From IMG/VR virus record IMGVR_UViG_3300020396_000024, positions 1 to 31,043 of that record: a DNA stretch of 31,043 bases. One strand, written 5' to 3'. Positions 1 through 7,669 of this stretch are shown here, one piece after another. Origin of the DNA: a virus. The translations under genes and the position numbers were made by a program. The notes below the pieces were generated by a model. That model was given only the letters and a program-made list of their open reading frames with translations. It was not told where the DNA came from and searched no databases. The stretch's first letter is position 1. Each line of letters starts with the position of its first letter.

Positions 1-1
1 C

Positions 2-58
2 AGAGAATTTATTGGCGAACTTATTAAGTTAAAGATAATTGAAACTCCAAAATATTAA
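2..58 (+). CDS. 3' end of an unknown gene (partial)
   Basis: Eighteen codons are open from the window edge to a TAA at 56-58, reading REFIGELIKLKIIETPKY. The next gene starts two bases later, the same tight packing seen throughout the window, so this is probably the true end of an upstream gene. Too little is present to assign a family. Confidence 0.5.
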   Translation, partial: REFIGELIKLKIIETPKY

Positions 59-60
59 TA

Positions 61-552
61 ATGACAAATTCATTTAATTCATTCGTAGAAGAGAACATAA
101 CTCCAGCCAATATGGCAGGTATGGGTCCAGTTGCACTTCCAGTTGATGGAGCAGACGGTTCACGTGGCTCAGGAGATGTTCCTGCTGGAAAGGGCGATGC
201 TGAAGAAGAATTTAAGAAAAGAAAAAAAGAAAGAGAAGCAATGTTAAAAAACGAATCACATATAAAAAGTTTTGAAGCATTTTCATTTGATCATGAAGGA
301 GTAGATATTAAAAATCCATTTACTGATGAAACAGCAAGAATGGATGTAGATCCAACTCAACATTACGGAAAAGATTACGCTAAGTCAGATATTAAGAAGA
401 TTATTGACGCTAGTGAAGAATTTATTAGTAAATACAACGAATGGAAAGAATATCAGCCATTAGATGCAGATGAAGACATGCATGCAGATTATGGTGAATT
501 TGTTAAAGGATCTCTAGAAAAACTAAACGTATTAGTTAAGAAGTTAGGATAA
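61..552 (+). CDS. possible capsid-targeted internal/core protein
   Basis: A 163-residue protein with no family I recognise. The N-terminus MTNSFNSFVEE resembles the capsid-targeting sequence of T4 internal proteins (MKTYQEFIAE-like, cut after Glu by the gp21 protease). Residues about 15-45 carry a Gly/Pro-rich stretch with GMGPVALP and GSGDVP that closely resembles a stretch in the capsid protein encoded at 30381. Next comes a Lys/Glu-rich linker (about 46-65), a second SFEAFS segment near residue 70, and a charged helical C-terminus. A terminator follows directly. A virion-internal or prohead-core role is inferred from the two motifs; the ORF itself is secure. Confidence 0.7.
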   Translation: MTNSFNSFVEENITPANMAGMGPVALPVDGADGSRGSGDVPAGKGDAEEEFKKRKKEREAMLKNESHIKSFEAFSFDHEGVDIKNPFTDETARMDVDPTQHYGKDYAKSDIKKIIDASEEFISKYNEWKEYQPLDADEDMHADYGEFVKGSLEKLNVLVKKLG

Positions 553-582
553 TTTAAGTATCATCGAATTAAACTAAATAAG

Positions 583-609
583 AGTCCACTACATGTGGGC
601 TTTTTTTAT
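583..609 (+). terminator. rho-independent terminator
   Basis: AGTCCAC (583-589) pairs with GTGGGCT (595-601), a 7 bp stem with one G-T pair and loop TACAT, followed directly by a run of T. It ends the transcript of the 163-residue protein gene. Confidence 0.8.
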
Positions 610-622
610 GAAAAAAAATGAG

Positions 623-666
623 CCAGGATTTTTTTATGTCAAAAAGATTTGGTATATTAGCAGTAT
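623..666 (+). promoter_or_regulatory. phage promoter candidate, copy A
   Basis: CCAGGATTTTTTTATGTC, then 10 bases, then GGTATATTAGCAGTATA. The same block with the same 10-base spacing occurs at 1063-1107 before another small gene. TATATT ends about 8 bases before the ATG at 667, so the mRNA may have a very short leader or none. It resembles neither the T4 late promoter nor a clear Bacteroidetes TAnnTTTG box, so it is probably an early or middle promoter. Confidence 0.55.
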
Positions 667-1056
667 ATGAATGAATTAAAATGCAAAAAGATAATCGATA
701 GTGTCTATTCTAAGATAAAGGCACATTATGGTATATCAAAATACCAAAAAGAATTTCCTACAATAGAATTACATTATAATATCTATGCTAGAGTAACAGG
801 TTTTCCTGAAGCTGAAGGTGATTGTGATCCTGACGCAGAGTATGATAGACATGAAAATAATATTGTTATTTATTATCCTAAGGCTGAGAATAAACAGTGG
901 ATTTTACAAACATTAATACACGAGTATACTCACTATTTGCAAGACGGAGAAGAAATGCAAAGAATGTATGACGATGAAGGATATGAGTATGATACTCATC
1001 CATTTGAACTAGAAGCGATCGCCGCAGAAAAAGATTGGAAACTTTTTTTAAAATAA
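667..1056 (+). CDS. small HExxH zinc metallopeptidase-like protein
   Basis: A 129-residue protein. LIHEYTHYLQ holds a HExxH zinc-binding motif (H85, E86, H89), and Glu residues about 26-32 positions downstream (ELEAIAAEKD) could give the third ligand, as in gluzincin/ImmA-like minimal peptidases. There is no signal peptide or membrane segment, so it should act in the cytoplasm. It lies right behind promoter copy A, and a second copy of that promoter follows it, so it seems to be a single-gene unit. Substrate unknown; host takeover or counter-defence would be guesses. The motif is clear, the family assignment is not. Confidence 0.7.
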   Translation: MNELKCKKIIDSVYSKIKAHYGISKYQKEFPTIELHYNIYARVTGFPEAEGDCDPDAEYDRHENNIVIYYPKAENKQWILQTLIHEYTHYLQDGEEMQRMYDDEGYEYDTHPFELEAIAAEKDWKLFLK

Positions 1057-1062
1057 GTCACT

Positions 1063-1110
1063 CCAGATTTTTTTATGTCGATTATTTGTGGTATATTAGT
1101 AGTATAATAA
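1063..1110 (+). promoter_or_regulatory. phage promoter candidate, copy B
   Basis: CCAGATTTTTTTATGTC, 10 bases, GGTATATTAGTAGTATA. It matches copy A at 623-666 in both blocks and in their spacing while the 10 bases between differ, which argues for a selected promoter rather than a recent duplication. The ATG at 1125 follows. Confidence 0.55.
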
Positions 1111-1124
1111 TTAAAGAAAGAACA

Positions 1125-1514
1125 ATGGCTATACCTAAAATTTACAAACACGGAATTGAAATCACCAAACCTTGGTCAAAAGAAATGTACAAGTACAACG
1201 AAAACATACAGTCGCATATGATTAAAGAGATTGAAATCTCTATCAATATGTTAACTGATGTTGAAAGTGCTAACGTATTAGCAAAGATCATTAATCCATA
1301 TGGATATGGTGAAGGCTACGATTTAGAAGACATGAAAGAAGACATGTTAAAGAACGCAAAACATGCAGAACTATACTGGCTATCAGAAATATGGGACGAT
1401 TTAATTGATGCTGGTTTTACAAAACCTAATTTCGGTGAAGATAATGAAGTTTTTCACGTCATTGGATTTGAATCAAGAGAAGAGATACTAGAATTAAGAA
1501 CTAAATTCGCATAA
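1125..1514 (+). CDS. hypothetical protein, 129 aa
   Basis: I do not recognise this protein. The frame is open from 1035, but ATG 1125 (MAIPKIYKHGIEITKPWS) is the better start: it has an A-rich leader and lies after promoter copy B, whereas a start at 1035 would overlap the peptidase gene and translate the promoter. The product is soluble, mainly helical and acidic in its second half, with no membrane segment. It heads a run of four closely spaced small genes (1125-2283). Confidence 0.7.
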   Translation: MAIPKIYKHGIEITKPWSKEMYKYNENIQSHMIKEIEISINMLTDVESANVLAKIINPYGYGEGYDLEDMKEDMLKNAKHAELYWLSEIWDDLIDAGFTKPNFGEDNEVFHVIGFESREEILELRTKFA

Positions 1515-1515
1515 T

Positions 1516-1701
1516 ATGAAAAAGATAAAAGCAAAATTATTGACATACCTATTTACTGATTGGGTAAAAACTGAAAAAGACGTTGACATTTTACTTATGA
1601 CTAAAAAAATGATTGATGATCGTAAAAACGAAATAGTAGGACACACGCCTGTTATCGGATTTAGAACACATAGTATGCACACTAACCAAAAAATACAATA
1701 A
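1516..1701 (+). CDS. hypothetical protein, 61 aa
   Basis: A short basic protein (MKKIKAKLLTYLFTDWVKTE...) that starts one base after the preceding stop and ends two bases before the next ATG. Packing and shared strand support it as a real gene. No motif recognised. Confidence 0.55.
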   Translation: MKKIKAKLLTYLFTDWVKTEKDVDILLMTKKMIDDRKNEIVGHTPVIGFRTHSMHTNQKIQ

Positions 1702-1703
1702 AC

Positions 1704-1979
1704 ATGGCACATAAATTATTTAATAGGCACGACTGCTTTACATCGGAAATGATGAAAATGACAATGGATGTTATTAATGCAACGGAAGACGATTCATTAA
1801 CAAACATGGCATATGGTCTTTTTGATGGCTATTTATATGAAGATTTATTGCCTAGAGCTATTAAAATTGGAGTAAGTAAAGAAATAGAAAATAAAATCAG
1901 AGGTTTGAAAAAAGCAATCGAAATGTTTATTCAAGTAACACAGTCGGCTGCAGTCGAAGAATCTCAAAACATTCAATAA
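1704..1979 (+). CDS. hypothetical protein, 91 aa
   Basis: A helical, soluble protein with no recognised domain. It starts two bases after the previous stop and is followed after one base by the next ATG, so it is part of the co-transcribed 1125-2283 cluster. No signal peptide or membrane segment. Confidence 0.6.
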   Translation: MAHKLFNRHDCFTSEMMKMTMDVINATEDDSLTNMAYGLFDGYLYEDLLPRAIKIGVSKEIENKIRGLKKAIEMFIQVTQSAAVEESQNIQ

Positions 1980-1980
1980 T

Positions 1981-2283
1981 ATGGAAACATTTGATAAAAT
2001 TAAAATAGTTAAGAAAGCTGTACAAAAATTCTTCGATGATAGTGCAGAACAATTTATACACGATAACGACATTATTTCATGGGAAGAAAACCATATCATA
2101 ACAACAGGTACTCAGATCATGGCTAAGAAATGGAAAGTTTCTGAAAACTGTGGAGGCTTTGTAGATTCTGTAGTAGCAAACGATCTAAGCAAAACAATGG
2201 CTTCAGCAGACAACATCAACATGCACGCTGTCAGATTCTACTGTGCTATGATTTATAACGTATCTAAACCCAAACGTATATAA
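1981..2283 (+). CDS. hypothetical protein, 100 aa
   Basis: Last gene of the small-gene cluster; starts one base after the previous stop. Soluble, mixed alpha/beta, with two cysteines in its C-terminal half. No recognised family. A non-coding gap with a GC-rich patch follows. Confidence 0.6.
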   Translation: METFDKIKIVKKAVQKFFDDSAEQFIHDNDIISWEENHIITTGTQIMAKKWKVSENCGGFVDSVVANDLSKTMASADNINMHAVRFYCAMIYNVSKPKRI

Positions 2284-2392
2284 TGTTAGGAAACTAACAC
2301 TTTGCAGCCACCAGCTCGGGTGCAGCACTAAAAGAGTTGAAAATATATTTAAACAATTTACACTTTATGCGTATAATAACTAAATAAATCAT
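2284..2392. other. non-coding gap with GC-rich patch and promoter-like element
   Basis: A GC-rich patch at about 2301-2328 contains TGCAGC twice and could form CACC-AGCTCG-GGTG. Downstream, an AT-rich tract with GTATAATAA at about 2372-2380 could be a -10 region for the gene at 2393. No ORF of note. Confidence 0.35.
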
Positions 2393-2704
2393 ATGTCTAA
2401 GAATAAAAAAATTAACATCTTATCAGAAGCAAATGACATAGTCAATAATCGCTCTGAAGAAAAATCACGTCAATATGGTCCCTTTGAAGAAGGCATGAGA
2501 CGAGCTGCTATGATATTTAACGGCATGACTGGCCAAGACTTAAACGGTTCAGATATGTACGCTGCATTAGTAGCACTTAAACTAAGTAGACATTCATATA
2601 ATTATAAGCAAGATAATTTATTAGATGCTGTTGCGTACTTAGGTGCACTAGATAATTATGTCGATAAACATGGCTATAAAGAAAATGAAGATCCATTAAA
2701 GTAA
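2393..2704 (+). CDS. DUF6378-like (possible MazG-like) protein
   Basis: A 103-residue, all-helical protein. SRQYGPFEEGMRRAAMIF, then KLSRHSYNYKQDNLLDAVAYLGAL, match from memory the pattern of phage DUF6378 proteins: a (K/Q)YGxxxE start, then LKLxR, then a D-x-xx-Y segment. These are small helical proteins often linked to the MazG/dUTPase nucleotide-pyrophosphohydrolase group, so nucleotide-pool housekeeping is possible. It immediately precedes the modification-like operon, only 4 bases before the next ATG. Confidence 0.55.
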   Translation: MSKNKKINILSEANDIVNNRSEEKSRQYGPFEEGMRRAAMIFNGMTGQDLNGSDMYAALVALKLSRHSYNYKQDNLLDAVAYLGALDNYVDKHGYKENEDPLK

Positions 2705-2708
2705 AATT

Positions 2709-3770
2709 ATGACAGAGTTAACATTTTTCACAGAACAGGAAACCGATAAGTCGATTAAAGTCGGCATTTGTGCATTGGTTGGTAAAATTAGTCCAAAGAT
2801 CTCCTCACATAAAGGTGCATGGGCTCATATGTTATTAAATCAATTACAAAACGCAGGTTTTGACAATGCAGAAGTAATCACATCTAATCAAACTGACTGG
2901 AACGACTATGATGCAATTCTTATTGATCATGGTATGGAATTTAAAGGAACCTTTAATATATTTGGAGGATCTAATGATGATCTGTATCATCAATTAATGA
3001 GATTATTTACACCAGTAAAATTGTATTCATTACATCATGACATGCCAGATATTGGTAATTTAATAAAAACACGACTTAAAGCAGGTACAGATTTATTTAA
3101 AACTCTTGAATCTAGAATTGAAGAAGCTACAAAACTTTGTACAAAAATACAAAGAATTGATCATATTGAGAAAACTAAAAAATTATGTTTTGGCGATAGT
3201 CACTCTTTTGGAATGTATCAGTCAGGATATATGTGTCAAAGACATGATGGACTAACAATGCATGGCGCATTTAAACGCGGTTTACAAAGTTATGTTTATC
3301 CATGGGTAAATGAACTTACAGTTTATATGGGTAATATTGATGTTAGACATCACTTAATGCGCCAATCAAATCCAAGCGCTGCAGTTAAAACACTTATAAA
3401 AAGATATGAAGAAGAACTTATTGGATTAGGTATTAGTAATATTGAGATTGTAAATGTTTTACCTATTGAAAATGAAAGTAGACCATTACCAAAAACAGGG
3501 TATTATAAAGGAACACCATTTGCTGGAACTTGGGCAGAACGAACATCTCTAGTTGAAGAAATTAATGATGGTATTGAAGATATGGCCCAAAGAAATAATT
3601 GGAAAGTCTACAAGCATTCTGAAGTTTATTTTAATTCTAAAGGTGAATTAACATTTGACGTAATGGAAAAACCTAAGTCTGTTCATATATCAAGAGAGTA
3701 TTACAGATGGAATATGGAAAAAAATGAATCTAATAAAAATTTAATTAAACAAACGTTATCGTTATTCTAA
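2709..3770 (+). CDS. SGNH/GDSL-like protein with a Rossmann-like N-terminal region
   Basis: 353 residues. The second half has block-I motif FGDSHS (about 161-166), then GNIDVRHH (208-215) and a late His in KSVHIS (about 327), an arrangement seen in SGNH-fold proteins with a GDSH start and a GxIDxRHH block. Residues 15-130 look alpha/beta (VGICALVG, DYDAILIDHG, KLYSLHHDMPD), like the N-terminal domain of a GT-B type glycosyltransferase, but no motif confirms this. It opens the operon that continues into the aGPT-Pplase-like pair and PLP enzyme, so action on a DNA-base modification or on a glycan is possible. The C-terminus TLSLF resembles clamp-binding tails. Confidence 0.5.
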   Translation: MTELTFFTEQETDKSIKVGICALVGKISPKISSHKGAWAHMLLNQLQNAGFDNAEVITSNQTDWNDYDAILIDHGMEFKGTFNIFGGSNDDLYHQLMRLFTPVKLYSLHHDMPDIGNLIKTRLKAGTDLFKTLESRIEEATKLCTKIQRIDHIEKTKKLCFGDSHSFGMYQSGYMCQRHDGLTMHGAFKRGLQSYVYPWVNELTVYMGNIDVRHHLMRQSNPSAAVKTLIKRYEEELIGLGISNIEIVNVLPIENESRPLPKTGYYKGTPFAGTWAERTSLVEEINDGIEDMAQRNNWKVYKHSEVYFNSKGELTFDVMEKPKSVHISREYYRWNMEKNESNKNLIKQTLSLF

Positions 3771-3771
3771 T

Positions 3772-3921
3772 ATGAAACTAGACGAAAAATACAACATAAA
3801 AATTACTTATATAAAATCAGGAGAATCTGAAGTTATTGTAGTAGAAACAAAAGACATCGAGTGGTCAATGAACCAATTTCAAAGAAATAGAGCTCCGCTC
3901 ACATGGAAAATTATTGATTAA
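3772..3921 (+). CDS. small hypothetical protein, 49 aa
   Basis: ATG at 3772, one base after the previous stop, reads MKLDEKYNIKITYIKSGESE and ends WKIID at a TAA (3919-3921), one base before the next ATG. It fills exactly the gap between two sure genes on the same strand, which supports it. The pattern suggests a small beta-rich fold. No family recognised. Confidence 0.6.
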   Translation: MKLDEKYNIKITYIKSGESEVIVVETKDIEWSMNQFQRNRAPLTWKIID

Positions 3922-3922
3922 T

Positions 3923-5131
3923 ATGCAGATAACAACAACCAAGTATTACGATGAATTCTTAAGGTATTTTGATCTTGCCAAAAAGCAACAAGATCTGAGT
4001 AATCTTGGTCATGTTCCACACGCAGAATCAAAATTAGATGACGAACTAATGCATCACATTGAATTATATGATGTAGTAGAACGTAAGTATGCTGGATTTT
4101 CCCAAATAATTAATGATTGTTTTTATGGTTGGAATTCAGATCATCCATATTGGTCAAGAATGGAAGAGGGATTATATACACCACAAAGAATGGAAGTGGC
4201 AACTAATTGGAATTCTAAAAGAGACGAATTCGGATTAGAAGAATGGCTTTACATATTTATTCTTCACAGAGTATGTGGATCTGCAATTAATTATGCAACT
4301 AAACCTTCAGGTTACCATAACACTATTTTATTTAACTTACATGAATGTGAAACTATAGAAGAAATGTGTGAGGTGATCAAACATCATCCAACTCCATTTT
4401 ACACATCAGTAGGTTATCAATTTCCAGCATTTCCAAAACCACCAAAACCAGAAGGAAATGAAGATTCATTTGTAGGCATGTCAGGTTTTACAAAACCAGA
4501 ATATGTGTATAAAAGAGGTGGAGATTATTTCTTATGTGAATTTGCACCAAGAATGGCTAGAGACATGGCAAACTTCTTACGAGAAGGTGGTAAAAAAGAC
4601 TTAAGAGAATTAGGTGAATGGATGTTTAAATGGAACGCAGATAATGGATTAAGAGCTTATAGATTTCAATATGCTGCAGTTATTGCAGATGTTTGTGATT
4701 GGTACCCAGAATTTATGAATAGAGAATCAATGTTTTATTACGGCACAAATGCAGTAGAATGTATTGGTTATCTTGCAGATCCTGTTGAAAAGAAAGGTAA
4801 AAAATCAGAAGAGTTTTTGGATGCAGTTATGACTAAGATCTATGAAGATACTGGATCACTTCCATATAATGCAGAAGACGTAGCATGTGATTTTATTAGA
4901 TGGATTGAAAACTATCTAAGACCTGGAAAAGATTATGCACATATAAACATGGACACTTTGTGGAATTCTTCCTCCATTAAAGACCATCCTTATGGTAGGC
5001 AAAAAGCCATGTTAGATTTAGGATTAGTAAAAACATTCAATGATATGACTCAGTTTCCATCAGATGACAAAGTACTACAAAGTGCAGGCGTTTCTGTTGA
5101 AGACTATAAAAAAATGGTAGCAAAGACATGA
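3923..5131 (+). CDS. aGPT-Pplase-like thymine-modification protein, paralog 1
   Basis: 402 residues from ATG 3923 (MQITTTKYYDEF); the frame extends 3 codons upstream only with a TTG start, which is less likely. It is an all-helical protein with LHRVCGSAIN (near 140), ARDMANFL (near 230) and YPEFMNRESMFYYGTNA (near 260), a pattern resembling the HhH-fold alpha-glutamyl/putrescinyl thymine pyrophosphorylase family. In phages with hypermodified thymine that family moves an amino group or amino acid onto a pyrophosphorylated hydroxymethyl-uracil in DNA. The next gene is a diverged paralog coupled by ATGA, and a PLP enzyme follows. The family call rests on remembered pattern and context, not a search. 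Confidence 0.45.
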   Translation: MQITTTKYYDEFLRYFDLAKKQQDLSNLGHVPHAESKLDDELMHHIELYDVVERKYAGFSQIINDCFYGWNSDHPYWSRMEEGLYTPQRMEVATNWNSKRDEFGLEEWLYIFILHRVCGSAINYATKPSGYHNTILFNLHECETIEEMCEVIKHHPTPFYTSVGYQFPAFPKPPKPEGNEDSFVGMSGFTKPEYVYKRGGDYFLCEFAPRMARDMANFLREGGKKDLRELGEWMFKWNADNGLRAYRFQYAAVIADVCDWYPEFMNRESMFYYGTNAVECIGYLADPVEKKGKKSEEFLDAVMTKIYEDTGSLPYNAEDVACDFIRWIENYLRPGKDYAHINMDTLWNSSSIKDHPYGRQKAMLDLGLVKTFNDMTQFPSDDKVLQSAGVSVEDYKKMVAKT

Positions 5132-6240
5132 GCGAAGAATTAAAAATAAAAGAAATTAAAAAAGAAGTTAAACAAACACCCGATCAAGGTGTTTTGTTTA
5201 CGTTTGACGATGAAGTTACACAAGAATATAGGAACATTACATATGATGGAACTAATACAGATATAAAATTTAAGAAGAAGAAACCAGCAGAAAGTTGGAT
5301 GAAAGACTGGTCAGAAGAAATGAGATTAGATAAATTCTTTGAATTCTGTCATGAGTTTGATAAAAGAGAGGATAAATTACTTTTAGAAGATTATCAAATA
5401 TTTTCTCATAGATTACATTGGCATGAACATCCATATTGTTATATGATGAAACATGAAACTGACTTAGAGAAACTACTTTATTATACTATTGTGTTTTCAT
5501 TCTCTAATGAACACTGGGGGACTATTACAAAATTAATTAATCAGGGTGAAGAAAAGACTAGAGCACATTTTGTAGAAAATAGACATGCTAGAAACGATTT
5601 ATTTCAAATATATTATCCTAAAGGTACAATAGTTAAAGATTGGTTAATCGAAGGACCTAAGAAAGCAGCCAAAGATATGGCTCATATTTTAGAAGATTTA
5701 GAAAGACCATATACTATGATGGAGTTTGCTAAATTATTAGAAGCTTATTTTAAAGAACATCAAAACTTTAGATCACCTTTATATCCATGTAAAAATACAG
5801 CTAGATATGTAGCCATGAGTAGACCTGATCTTGTAGATCCTGAATCTATTTTATTCGGTGGAACTGGACACTTCGATGGTATGCAACAAGTGTTTGGAGG
5901 AGTTAATCTTAATGGCAAAGTAAAATATTCAATAGATTCAGATGGTCAGTTTATTGCAGAGAATAAGCACGCTGAAGAGTGGATTAGACAAATGGATGTT
6001 TTAGTAAATCATCCTAATAATCCAATGGAAAGCCAAAAATACTTAAACGTAGAAGATAAAACATGTTTCTTCTATAAGCATATAGCTATTAGTCATGGCA
6101 TTAAATCACCTACTAAGAGAATACCATACACATGGATATTTGATGGTCAATTTAACTTGGCAAAAAACCCCGACAAAGAAATTAATGTTAACGCAGATAC
6201 AACTCGCCACTTATGGGGCAGAGACTATCCAAACGAATAA
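5128..6240 (+). CDS. aGPT-Pplase-like thymine-modification protein, paralog 2
   Basis: 370 residues; ATG overlaps the previous stop (ATGA), so the two are translationally coupled. AKDMAHIL (near 190) and RPDLVDPESILFGGTGHFDG (near 235-255) align with ARDMANFL and the YPEFMNRES...YYGTNA region of paralog 1, with similar spacing. It lacks the LHRVCGSAIN segment, having a different sequence (TIVFSFSNEHWG) in its place, so the two probably have unequal roles, perhaps catalytic and structural in a heterodimer. The N-terminal 40 residues are Lys/Glu-rich. Biochemical role inferred only from family resemblance and the PLP enzyme next door. Confidence 0.45.
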   Translation: MSEELKIKEIKKEVKQTPDQGVLFTFDDEVTQEYRNITYDGTNTDIKFKKKKPAESWMKDWSEEMRLDKFFEFCHEFDKREDKLLLEDYQIFSHRLHWHEHPYCYMMKHETDLEKLLYYTIVFSFSNEHWGTITKLINQGEEKTRAHFVENRHARNDLFQIYYPKGTIVKDWLIEGPKKAAKDMAHILEDLERPYTMMEFAKLLEAYFKEHQNFRSPLYPCKNTARYVAMSRPDLVDPESILFGGTGHFDGMQQVFGGVNLNGKVKYSIDSDGQFIAENKHAEEWIRQMDVLVNHPNNPMESQKYLNVEDKTCFFYKHIAISHGIKSPTKRIPYTWIFDGQFNLAKNPDKEINVNADTTRHLWGRDYPNE

Positions 6241-6244
6241 ATAT

Positions 6245-7162
6245 ATGGCACACAACAAACACACAGAAAGTTTACAGAATCAAGATCTTAATTTAATGAT
6301 GCCTGACCGACAAGCTTGGTTAGATTTAGCAGGAGATTGGAAAGATCCATTCCCGGAACCTATTATCACTGAGCACGGTGGTTTAAAAGTAGTAAGAGAA
6401 GATTTAATGGGATTCGGATCTAAATGTAGATTCGGAGATATTTTAGTACAAAAGGCACCAACAGATACGTTAGTATATGTACAACCAAGATATGGATTTG
6501 CAGGTATATCACTTGCATATTTAGCGAAGAAGTACAATAAAAAACTAGTTTTATTTAGTCCTTCTCAAAAAGAAATTTCAGATCATCAGGCAATTTGTAT
6601 CGAAAGAGGTGCAGATATGAAATTTAGAAGAATAGCAGCAATGCCAAATTTAAACGCAATAGCAAAATCATGGGCAGAAGATAATAATGCAACATTTATT
6701 CCGTTAGGATTAAAACATGAATTAGTAACAGCTGCTGCAGTTAAAGTAGCATATGATCTTGCAGAGAAACATGGTTATCCAGAAGAGGTTTGGTCAGCTA
6801 TTTCTACAGGAGTATTACAACGTTCTTTACAAATTGCATGGCCAGATGCAGACTTCAATGCAGTTGCAGTGGCTCGTAATATTAAGAAAGGTGAAAGAGG
6901 TAGAGCAACAATGTGGTCACATCCTAAGGCATTTAACCAAAATGTACACCCTTCTAATTTCCCTCCATTTCCATCAGCACTTAATTATGATGCAAAAGCT
7001 TGGGAGTTTATGAAAAATCATGCAAAACCTGGAGCAATATTTTGGAATGTAGGTGGAGATCCTAAGCCAGATTTTATAAAAACAAAAGAATCAACTGATT
7101 CACAAAGAGAGTGGGGAGAAATTAGAGATGAAAAATTGAAACAACCACTAATTAGATCATAG
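6245..7162 (+). CDS. fold-type II PLP-dependent enzyme
   Basis: 305 residues from ATG 6245; the frame is open back to 6095, but that would overlap the previous gene by about 145 bases. GSKCRFGD holds a likely Schiff-base Lys in the GxKxR context of tryptophan-synthase-beta/ACC-deaminase-like enzymes. Then come GFAGISLAYLAKKY (cofactor or substrate loop), KKLVLFSP and ERGAD, and a late AISTGVLQRSL like the phosphate-binding SxGTGG loop. At 305 residues it is a compact version. Phage thymine hypermodification pathways use PLP enzymes on amino acids already joined to the base, which fits its place behind the aGPT-Pplase-like pair. An ordinary amino-acid lyase/deaminase is the alternative. Confidence 0.65.
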   Translation: MAHNKHTESLQNQDLNLMMPDRQAWLDLAGDWKDPFPEPIITEHGGLKVVREDLMGFGSKCRFGDILVQKAPTDTLVYVQPRYGFAGISLAYLAKKYNKKLVLFSPSQKEISDHQAICIERGADMKFRRIAAMPNLNAIAKSWAEDNNATFIPLGLKHELVTAAAVKVAYDLAEKHGYPEEVWSAISTGVLQRSLQIAWPDADFNAVAVARNIKKGERGRATMWSHPKAFNQNVHPSNFPPFPSALNYDAKAWEFMKNHAKPGAIFWNVGGDPKPDFIKTKESTDSQREWGEIRDEKLKQPLIRS

Positions 7163-7183
7163 AAATACTATACACAAAAAAAC

Positions 7184-7648
7184 ATGGCGAACATAGATAA
7201 CAAATGCGCAGATCTTGATATTCAAGATTATCACAAAGATACCAAAGATACATTTGGTTTACTCTTTGAAAAACAAAAAGAATTACAATCTAGATTAGGT
7301 TTCAATTTCGATGGTTGGACTATTAAAGAGATCGCAGATTTCTGGATGGTTAACAAACATGCAATGAGCGATGAACTAAATGAAATGTTCGATGCACTCG
7401 GTGGAATCAATGATGGTATTGGTAATGCAGGTTGGAAATACTGGAAGAAGGACAATGCTAAGACTCCTGAAATGAAAATAGAAGATCTTAGTAAAGAAGA
7501 CAAATTAGAATTATTTTATGAGTGGATTGATGGTCTTCACTTCTATATGAACTTTGCTATTTCTATTGGCATGACAAGTAAAGATATTGTTAACTTGTAT
7601 ATGGCTAAGAATGCAGAGAATCACGACAGACAAGAACGAGGATATTAA
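7184..7648 (+). CDS. all-alpha dimeric dUTPase/dCTPase-like pyrophosphatase
   Basis: 154 residues. The pattern ELFYEWIDGLHFYMNFAISI followed by LYMAKNAENHDRQERGY is typical of the dimeric all-alpha NTP pyrophosphatase family (dUTPase_2): the ExxD metal-binding helix and the KNxxNxxRQxxGY tail. An upstream helix with KQKELQSRLG also fits. It converts dUTP (or dCTP) to the monophosphate plus pyrophosphate, limiting uracil in DNA and feeding dUMP to thymidylate-type synthases. At the end of the modification-like operon it may supply dUMP for a modified thymine or clear unwanted dNTPs. Confidence 0.75.
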   Translation: MANIDNKCADLDIQDYHKDTKDTFGLLFEKQKELQSRLGFNFDGWTIKEIADFWMVNKHAMSDELNEMFDALGGINDGIGNAGWKYWKKDNAKTPEMKIEDLSKEDKLELFYEWIDGLHFYMNFAISIGMTSKDIVNLYMAKNAENHDRQERGY

Positions 7649-7669
7649 TCACACAACACACTCAAAAAT

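Noticed and set aside
1035-1124. Longer N-terminus for the gene ending at 1514
   Set aside because: It would overlap the peptidase gene and translate the duplicated promoter; ATG 1125 has the usual A-rich leader.
6095-6244. 50-residue N-terminal extension of the PLP enzyme
   Set aside because: It would lie inside the preceding gene in another frame; ATG 6245 fits the gene spacing and family length.
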